From Corynebacterium rouxii (GTDB lineage Bacteria; Actinomycetota; Actinomycetes; Mycobacteriales; Mycobacteriaceae): a stretch of DNA of 64,000 bases. Below, one piece after another: positions 58,900 to 64,000 of the stretch; positions within the stretch are counted from its first letter, which is position 1, and every line of letters begins with the position of its first letter. The notes under the pieces were generated by a model, which was not told the origin of the DNA, did not search any database, and saw only the letters and a list, made by a program, of their open reading frames with translations. The position numbers were made by a program, and so were the translations under genes. The stretch covers positions 2,294,001-2,358,000 of the forward strand of contig NZ_LR738855.1 of assembly GCF_902702935.1 (NCBI RefSeq), written 5' to 3'.

Positions 58900-59352
58900 A
58901 TGACGCCGTCACGTACGTATCAACTAGCGGAAAAAGTCCGCCCCGGATTAACACAGCTCTATGTGCTGTACTTCCGTCTCGCGGCACAATCTGATCTCAC
59001 TCAACCACAGTTGACGATCATGAACCGCCTCAACCTAGAAGGCGCTGCGCGCATCAGCCACATCGCACAGGCAGAGGGCATTCGCATGCCTACCGCCTCA
59101 AATGCACTCCACCTGCTGGAGGAGCGCGGAATCATCGAGCGCCTTCGCGATGAGTCGGATCGTCGTGGTGTGAAAGTGCAACTGACTGACTTTGGTCGTG
59201 AGGAATTGCAGCGTGTAAGCGAGGAGCGTACCCGCAACCTTGCCAAGATGTTCGCCACATTGCCTGAGGAGAAGCTCGACGATCTGGAGAAGGTCATCGA
59301 CATTATTAATGTTTTGGCCACGGAGTACACTCCCGAAAAACTCGAGGACTAA
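58900..59352 (+). CDS. MarR-family regulator
   Basis: The 150-residue protein has a winged helix: LTQPQLTIMNRLNLEGAARISHIAQAEGIRMPTASNALHLLEERGIIERLRDESDRRGVKVQLTDFGREEL, where DxRGV is the wing. It lies between ponA/DUF5318 (divergent) and a universal stress protein 9 bases downstream, with which it is probably co-transcribed. Effector and target are unknown. Confidence 0.92.
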   Translation: MTPSRTYQLAEKVRPGLTQLYVLYFRLAAQSDLTQPQLTIMNRLNLEGAARISHIAQAEGIRMPTASNALHLLEERGIIERLRDESDRRGVKVQLTDFGREELQRVSEERTRNLAKMFATLPEEKLDDLEKVIDIINVLATEYTPEKLED

Positions 59353-59361
59353 TCGGAAACT

Positions 59362-60327
59362 ATGGCGAAGAAGTCCACCGGCTTCGATCATGATCCCGTC
59401 CGCGTACTCGTTGCGTGGAACCCCAGTTCCCATGGTGCTGAGGCCATCGAATGCGCTGCATGGTTAGCACGTACCACAAACGTCACCGTGCAGTGCGTCA
59501 CGGCCTTTCTGCGCCCGTGGCCGTCGAGTAGCGGCAATAAACTGGGCTCGAAATACAAAAAGTGGTTCAAAAAGGAGGCCTCTGCCTGCGAAGATGCCGT
59601 CAAAGCGGAATTTAGTCGCGCAGAGATCCCCCCTGCCATGTGGGCAGACACCGTTTCCGTGTTCTGCGACGGCACCAACGAGGCGGCTCTGCTTTCCGAA
59701 GCCGCCCATGATTTCGGCGCCGACATCGTCTTGCTCGGCTCGGAGGCCGCCGCCCCCAAGGGTCGTTTTCTGGCTGGTTCCACGGCCGACGCCCTCTTGC
59801 ACTCTTCCCCGCAGCCGCTGGGGCTGACGCCGCGCAAACCAAAGCTATCTAAGCGCGGGGTGACACGGGTGAACTTCGCCTACACTGGCGACGCAACCGA
59901 CAGCGCCTCCTTGATTCGCACGGCTCGCCTTGCGGCTGCTTGGGATGTGCCACTACGGGTGCTTGCACTATCGCCGGAAGGCTTCGGTGTTCCCCCGATT
60001 TCCGACACCCTCGAGCTGCCCAAAGATTTAGCCCTCGAGTGGCGCGAAAACACGTTCGCGGTTCTGGACCGCTCCCGCGACACCGTCCACAAGGCGCACC
60101 CAGATGTGATCGTCGAAACGGAAATCGGTTCCGGAAACGGCTGGTCAGGGGCCATTGAGTCGTTGAAATGGAAAAAGGGCGACCTGCTCTGCTTCGGCTC
60201 AACCCCGTTGGGCGCTTTCGAACGCGTCTTCATCGGATCTCAGGCCACCGAGATCCTCCCCTACGTCAGCGTGCCCGTGCTGATGATCCCCGCAACTACT
60301 AAGGTGGACAAAAAATCCAAGAAGTAG
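59362..60327 (+). CDS. Universal stress family protein (tandem Usp)
   Basis: The 321-residue protein has two Usp-like halves. The first starts VRVLVAWNPSSHGAEAIECAAWLA and includes VLLGSEAAAPKGRFLAGSTADALLHSSPQPLGLTP. The second starts VTRVNFAYTGDATDSASLIRTARLAAAWDVPLRVLAL and ends CFGSTPLGAFERVFIGSQATEILPYVSVPVLMIP. ATP-binding glycines are only partly kept, so it may be of the non-ATP-binding type. It ends in a Lys-rich tail. Confidence 0.85.
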   Translation: MAKKSTGFDHDPVRVLVAWNPSSHGAEAIECAAWLARTTNVTVQCVTAFLRPWPSSSGNKLGSKYKKWFKKEASACEDAVKAEFSRAEIPPAMWADTVSVFCDGTNEAALLSEAAHDFGADIVLLGSEAAAPKGRFLAGSTADALLHSSPQPLGLTPRKPKLSKRGVTRVNFAYTGDATDSASLIRTARLAAAWDVPLRVLALSPEGFGVPPISDTLELPKDLALEWRENTFAVLDRSRDTVHKAHPDVIVETEIGSGNGWSGAIESLKWKKGDLLCFGSTPLGAFERVFIGSQATEILPYVSVPVLMIPATTKVDKKSKK

Positions 60328-60338
60328 AAGGGGAGCAT

Positions 60339-61010
60339 ATGGATCGCGTTGCAGTTGTCACTGGTGGAAGCAGGGGCGTTGGGCTCAGCGTGGTTCGCAC
60401 GCTCCTCGAGGCTGGCTGGCGCGTCCATGCCCACTATCGCACCCAACCCGCCGACATCACCCACGATCGACTCACGTGGTGGCAAGCAGACTTCACTCAG
60501 GGCCTTCCCACGGCACAGGCGAGTGGCTTCCCACAACTTCCGCGTATCGACGCCCTCATCCACTGCGCCGGCGTAGCCACCCTGGGCTCCTGTGCCAGTG
60601 TGGCGCGTGACGAATGGGAACGTCACATGGCTGTCAATCTTCACAGCCCAGCGCAGCTAACCCGCCAGCTTCTCCCCCAACTTCGGGCAAACCACGCTCA
60701 CGTGGTGTACATCAACTCAGGTGCCGGCAAGCGAGCTAACCCACAGTGGGGAGCCTATGCAGCAAGCAAGTTCGCCGCTCGCGCATGGTGTGATGCGCTG
60801 CGCCAAGAAGAACCAGAGATCACTGTGACCTCGATCTTCCCAGGTCGGATCGCCACTGACATGCAAAAATCCATCGTTGAGTACGAAGGCAACAGTTACA
60901 ATCCTGAGAACTTCATTGCTCCCACCACTGTGGCTCACAGTGTTCTCCACAGCCTCAGCGTTGGTTCTGATGCCATCATCCCTGAGGTTGTCATCCGGCC
61001 ACGGATGTAA
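60339..61010 (+). CDS. Short-chain dehydrogenase/reductase
   Basis: The 223-residue protein begins MDRVAVVTGGSRGVGLSVVRTLL, the TGxxxGxG cofactor motif. It has LIHCAGVA (NAG-like motif) and YINSGAGKRANPQWGAYAASKFAARAWCDAL, with the catalytic Ser, Tyr and Lys (YxxxK). Basic residues after the first strand (HYRTQ) favour NADPH. GGGGAG precedes the ATG. The substrate is unknown. The next gene starts 11 bases after its stop. Confidence 0.92.
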   Translation: MDRVAVVTGGSRGVGLSVVRTLLEAGWRVHAHYRTQPADITHDRLTWWQADFTQGLPTAQASGFPQLPRIDALIHCAGVATLGSCASVARDEWERHMAVNLHSPAQLTRQLLPQLRANHAHVVYINSGAGKRANPQWGAYAASKFAARAWCDALRQEEPEITVTSIFPGRIATDMQKSIVEYEGNSYNPENFIAPTTVAHSVLHSLSVGSDAIIPEVVIRPRM

Positions 61011-61021
61011 AATCAGTCACT

Positions 61022-61495
61022 ATGCCCAAACATTTGGAGCACCCAGAAAACGACCTCCGCTCGGATGCCGACTCAGCGAACAGGTTGCGCCCGCTCCCGC
61101 AATCCTTCGATGACCTAGCCGATTATCCCGATCCGCTCATCCAAGCCAAACGCAACCGCCAGTCCACTAAGCAAGCCATCGCTTGGGCATTCGGTGTTCC
61201 GGTTGTTACCGGCATTGTCGCTTTCCTTCTCGCCATTGTCTCCCGCTCTATCGGCGGACCCCTATGCGAAAGTGGCGACGCCACCTGGATCTGCAGCCGC
61301 TCAGCAGAAATCTGGTGGCCCCTACTGACCAGCATTGTCCCCCTTGCCGGCGCAGTACTCTGCGGTGTGATCATGTGGCGAAAATACGTCACCTACACCC
61401 GCTGGCGGCCGTGGATGGGCACCTTTTGGACGCTCATCCCGTGGATGATGCTATGGATGGTTACCGTATTCCAGATGTCGATCGTAGGGCACTAA
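61022..61495 (+). CDS. Two- to three-helix membrane protein, unknown
   Basis: The 157-residue protein has a charged soluble head (residues 1-50), then helices AIAWAFGVPVVTGIVAFLLAIVS, WWPLLTSIVPLAGAVLCGVIMW and TFWTLIPWMMLWMVTVFQMS. Between the first two, GGPLCESGDATWICSRSAE holds a Cys pair that would face outside and could form a disulfide. It is probably co-transcribed with the SDR gene. It is the last gene before the AT-rich island. Confidence 0.8.
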   Translation: MPKHLEHPENDLRSDADSANRLRPLPQSFDDLADYPDPLIQAKRNRQSTKQAIAWAFGVPVVTGIVAFLLAIVSRSIGGPLCESGDATWICSRSAEIWWPLLTSIVPLAGAVLCGVIMWRKYVTYTRWRPWMGTFWTLIPWMMLWMVTVFQMSIVGH

Positions 61496-61506
61496 GAGCT
61501 TAAAAA

Positions 61507-62329
61507 TCAAAGGCTACGATACAACTTCATTAATTTGGATAAATCTAAATGTTTAGGCTCATAACTAACTATGTACTGAGCTACATGCGCTGCAACATAT
61601 AAAAAAAACAAAAACTTTTAATTTTTTTATATGTTCCTCATTCAATGAAATCGAAAATCTATTCAATACAAAAGTAAAAGGATCGAAATCCCACCTTTGA
61701 TATATAACTTTCAGATCATATAAATCAGCGATCAAAGAAGATGTAGTAACCAAAATCGACCCAAAAACCACATCGTCACCAAATATAATGACCAGCCTAT
61801 CATCTACAGTTAACCCCAAATTTCGCAAACGCAGACATCCATGAACTAAAGATGATGATTGTTCTATATCAGTTTCCATTAAATGGATCATATTCTTCAT
61901 AGATACAGTTGAAATGCCGCTATTTCTAAAAAACTTAGCTACTAATTCAATATCTAATGCAATCCGCAATTCATCTATATCGCGAGGAAGTCTTCTATTA
62001 ATCTCCGAACGGAAATACGGCATATTGCCAATATACTTTCCTAACTGTTCGATCCGTTCACTGAGAAAGAAATCTAACTCCGAAACTTGATCACTTCTAA
62101 AGTTTTTAATAATGAATTCCCAAAGATTTACCTTAATTTCATCAGAAATGAAAAAATAATTATCCATGATTCCGACTTTATAAAAAGGTACATCCGAAAA
62201 TAACCTGTCTTTTTCGTTTTCGAATTTTTTCGGATCTAGGAAATACCTTCTTTTTTCTTTTAAAGCCGTTTGTTTTCCAGATTCGGAGATCCAAACTTCT
62301 CTAAACCTATTTCTAAAAACTTGAGTCAT
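61507..62329 (-). pseudogene. Degenerate APH-like phosphotransferase of the RiPP cluster, frameshifted near its end
   Basis: The open frame (ATG 62329 to 61565) reads MTQVFRNRFREVWISES and, at about residue 165, SSLVHGCLRLRNLGLTVDDRLVIIFGDDVVFGSIL...IADLYDL. This has the spacing of the aminoglycoside-phosphotransferase catalytic loop (HGDxxxxN), metal segment and DL helix, but with Cys for the catalytic Asp. After the A8 run at 61601-61608 the frame loses sense, while the next frame continues LYVAAHVAQYIVSYEPKHLD...LYRSL to a stop at 61507. I infer a one-base indel there. It overlaps the end of the flavoprotein gene by 17 bases, so it belongs to the same operon. Confidence 0.6.
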
Positions 62330-62879
62330 TTTTCATTTCAGAAGTGTTATCGATAACAAATGATATCAAACGGGTTGCTGTACCAAATCCAAAAGACTCT
62401 TCTCCTTTGCTACCGACGCTTAAAGTAGCTACAGGATCCAGCAATTCTAAGTTTCTCCACAGAGACAACTTTTTCATTACATTTATGTAAGCTGGGGAGT
62501 CAATAGCACCTGGGGGAATGCAAGGAGCAATTAGAATGGGTTTTTTTGTGCACTGTAAGGCTAAAGTGAATGGAGTAGAGCAATCAAAGCTCGTAAATCT
62601 CGTCAAAAATGCTAAAGAAGCTGGGGCTATTATAAAAATATCGCTGCTGTTTTCGATAGCTACATGCAAAGGTTTCACTTCCGGTTCCAGGGGCCACTTG
62701 TCAACATGTGACTTTTTACCAGAAAGCGCATTCATCAAAGTCAAAGAGACTATCTTTTCAGCACTTGATGAAATATATGGCGATATATCTAGATCATTAT
62801 TGAGTTCTTTAAGTTGATAAATTATGCCCGGAATTGAAGCAGAAGATAACGCCCCTGTAACAAGCCACGAAATATTCAT
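62313..62879 (-). CDS. HFCD/LanD-type flavoprotein cysteine decarboxylase
   Basis: The 188-residue protein starts MNISWLVTGALSSASIPGIIYQLK, the VTGSxAA FMN-phosphate motif. It has the catalytic His in KPLHVAIENSSDIFIIAPASLAFLTRF; PASLAF replaces the usual PASANT. Next comes ILIAPCIPPGAIDSPAYINVMKKL, the substrate-recognition clamp (PAMNxxMW-like) in altered form. Relatives (EpiD, LxmD, TvaF) decarboxylate a C-terminal Cys of a precursor peptide to an enethiol for AviCys-type rings. It is the only uninterrupted gene in the island. It starts 5 bases after the HopA1 gene. Confidence 0.75.
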   Translation of the reverse strand: MNISWLVTGALSSASIPGIIYQLKELNNDLDISPYISSSAEKIVSLTLMNALSGKKSHVDKWPLEPEVKPLHVAIENSSDIFIIAPASLAFLTRFTSFDCSTPFTLALQCTKKPILIAPCIPPGAIDSPAYINVMKKLSLWRNLELLDPVATLSVGSKGEESFGFGTATRLISFVIDNTSEMKNDSSF

Positions 62880-62884
62880 TCTGA

Positions 62885-63637
62885 TTAATTTCCCCTAAAG
62901 TCTTGTAGAAAATGGATAACTTTCTCTGCCAGTTCACGAGATTTTTTTTGACCAAAACTCAGATCGTCTCGCTCTTGCCGTAAATCATCAACAGCACAGC
63001 TGATACCCCCACGTATAGATTCCGTAAAAATTGAATTTTTATCATTACTGCCAATCTTTGTATCGGCATTCACCACTAATTTTTTCGCGATGGTATAATG
63101 TTCTTCATTTTGAAAATAAAACACAATATCGTCAGATCTTTTACCGACGTATTCCAACTAATTTTACCTTGAAAGGATAAATTTTTTGAATTAAATAATT
63201 GATTACATAATAGGAAAGATTCAACACGCCTGCGAACACTGTTCTCTGATATGTAAATTCGCTTATCAAAGCTAATTGAAGTAGAACATTCTTTTAGAAA
63301 ATACGTGTATGAAACCTGGAGATCTATCAAAAGATAGTATAGGAATCGGAGTAGTTCCCCAATGGGCTTCACCGCTGAGGTCTTCACTCGATCTAAAATA
63401 TCGGAATATATCGAATCGGCTAGTAGTGATAGGAATTTCTACGATACAGGCATGAAAATTACAGTAGATAAATTCGGCCAGTGGAGCAATCGATTTTTCC
63501 GTCGATAAATCAATCTTAGCAAATTGTTGTGGAGATGCTGTATATTCAGGGATTATCCATTCGCCATTCCTTGTCTCTAGTTGAGAAACTACTAGTTCTA
63601 TGTTTGAGTAAGCTTTTTTTCAATATCCATTTTTCAT
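62885..63637 (-). pseudogene. HopA1-family RiPP maturation protein, disrupted
   Basis: Read from ATG 63637: MKNGY, then TGA (63620-63622), then KKAYSNIELVVSQLETRNGEW onward in the same frame. It includes LSGEAHWGTTPIPILSFDRSPGFIHVFS. Near 63290 homology moves one frame (ECSTSISFDKRIYISENSVRRRVESFLL...FQGKISWN), and near 63165 again, to YVGKRSDDIVFYFQNEEHYTIAKKL and SFGQKKSRELAEKVIHFLQDF. The last parts match the HopA1 core (xxIVFYF...LxxGISxAxD...SFGxxRxxxIAE). In class V lanthipeptide and thioamitide clusters this family works with a phosphotransferase to dehydrate Ser/Thr and form rings. Confidence 0.7.
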
Positions 63638-63652
63638 ATTTGTAATTATTTA

Positions 63653-64000
63653 TTAAAAACAATCAATTCCGTTTAGTGCTACATGCATTCCTATTGATGC
63701 GCCGGCAAGCTCTTTATGATTTAATTGATTGGAATTTATGCTAGAGGTATATAACCTATATAGACCCATAATTCCAAGGCGTAATCGGATAATTTCTTTT
63801 CTCTATCTGAATATTTTTCTCCTCGTTCGCTACAAAATCCTTTTAAAAATGTTTTAAGGAATATAGTGGCTTGTTGAACGAGCAAATCATAAACTTTATT
63901 CACGTCGCGATGGTCTTTAATTTCCGTAAGTTTTGAATAGGCGTTCGATGTGATATAAGTATAGAATATGTCTGCACCTAATGCGCAAACATCATTAAGT
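63653..64000 (-). pseudogene. C-terminal part of an APH-like phosphotransferase (5' end outside window), frameshifted
   Basis: Entering from the right edge, the frame reads LNDVCALGADIFYTYITSNAYSKLTEIKDHRDVNKVYDLLVQQATIFLKTFLKGFCSERGEKYSDREK. It would then stop at 63736. One frame over, coding sense continues KEIIRLRLGIMGLYRLYTSSINSNQLNHKELAGASIGMHVALNGIDCF to a stop at 63653. The switch lies in the A-rich run near 63790-63806. The LNDVCxLGAD stretch fits the region after the catalytic loop of APH-like kinases. It lies directly upstream of the HopA1 gene, the usual pairing in lanthidin-type clusters. Confidence 0.55.

Noticed and set aside
63076-63387. Stand-alone 103-residue protein
   Set aside because: Its middle part is the HopA1 homology in one frame, while its start and end are out-of-frame shadows of neighbouring segments of the same gene.

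Overview
The window is chromosomal DNA from a Corynebacterium, most likely of the diphtheriae/ulcerans/pseudotuberculosis group. This rests on gene content and order: serS next to a FarR-like GntR regulator, pheA, an LCP protein, ldh, msrA-sodA, an HrrSA-type two-component system, and a ponA - GT87 - rpsF - ssb - rplI - dnaB block. G+C is moderate, the 16S-23S spacer has no tRNA, and there are several decayed genes. The species cannot be fixed from sequence reading alone.

Layout. 1-9.4 kb: lipid acyltransferase, HAD phosphatase, serS, GntR regulator, septum-formation-like protein, small zincin, a decayed DUF4143-type ATPase, phosphoglycerate mutase-like protein, pheA, amidase, CPBP protease. 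9.4-19.4 kb: LCP cell-wall ligase, AGCS amino acid symporter, OafA/SGNH acyltransferase, DUF5926, glycerophosphodiesterase, L-lactate dehydrogenase, a HAD gene with a nonsense codon, and an AlbA/HATPase regulator with a broken 5' end. Two inverted copies of a ~98-bp palindromic repeat lie in this stretch. 19.4-30 kb: msrA, sodA, FMN reductase, a GT87 mannosyltransferase, a TM0106-type RecB-like nuclease, DUF6474, Lsr2, HrrSA, a lipoprotein and a UhpT-like sugar-phosphate antiporter. 30-36 kb: class E sortase with a 50-residue partner, YidC paralogue, TetR regulator, GlsB-type membrane protein, universal stress protein, pseudouridine synthase. 36-42 kb: one rRNA operon, transcribed right to left. 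42-50.5 kb: a decayed GntR-controlled ABC exporter, NYN-domain protein, PspA, thioredoxin, CopZ/CopA copper export, MFS porter. 50.5-61.5 kb: dnaB with a DnaA-box cluster upstream, rplI, ssb, rpsF, GT87, ponA, DUF5318, MarR, Usp, SDR.

From 61.5 kb to the right edge the DNA becomes AT-rich and all genes run leftward. Here I read a RiPP-tailoring cluster: the C-terminal end of a phosphotransferase-like protein, a HopA1-family protein, a LanD/HFCD-type flavoprotein decarboxylase and a second, degenerate APH-like protein. This set is the hallmark of class V lanthipeptide and thioamitide pathways that form dehydro-residues and AviCys-type rings. Every gene except the flavoprotein carries stops or frameshifts in the given sequence. 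The locus is therefore either a decaying island or has consensus errors at homopolymers. The precursor peptide would lie beyond the right edge. This is the most unusual system in the window.
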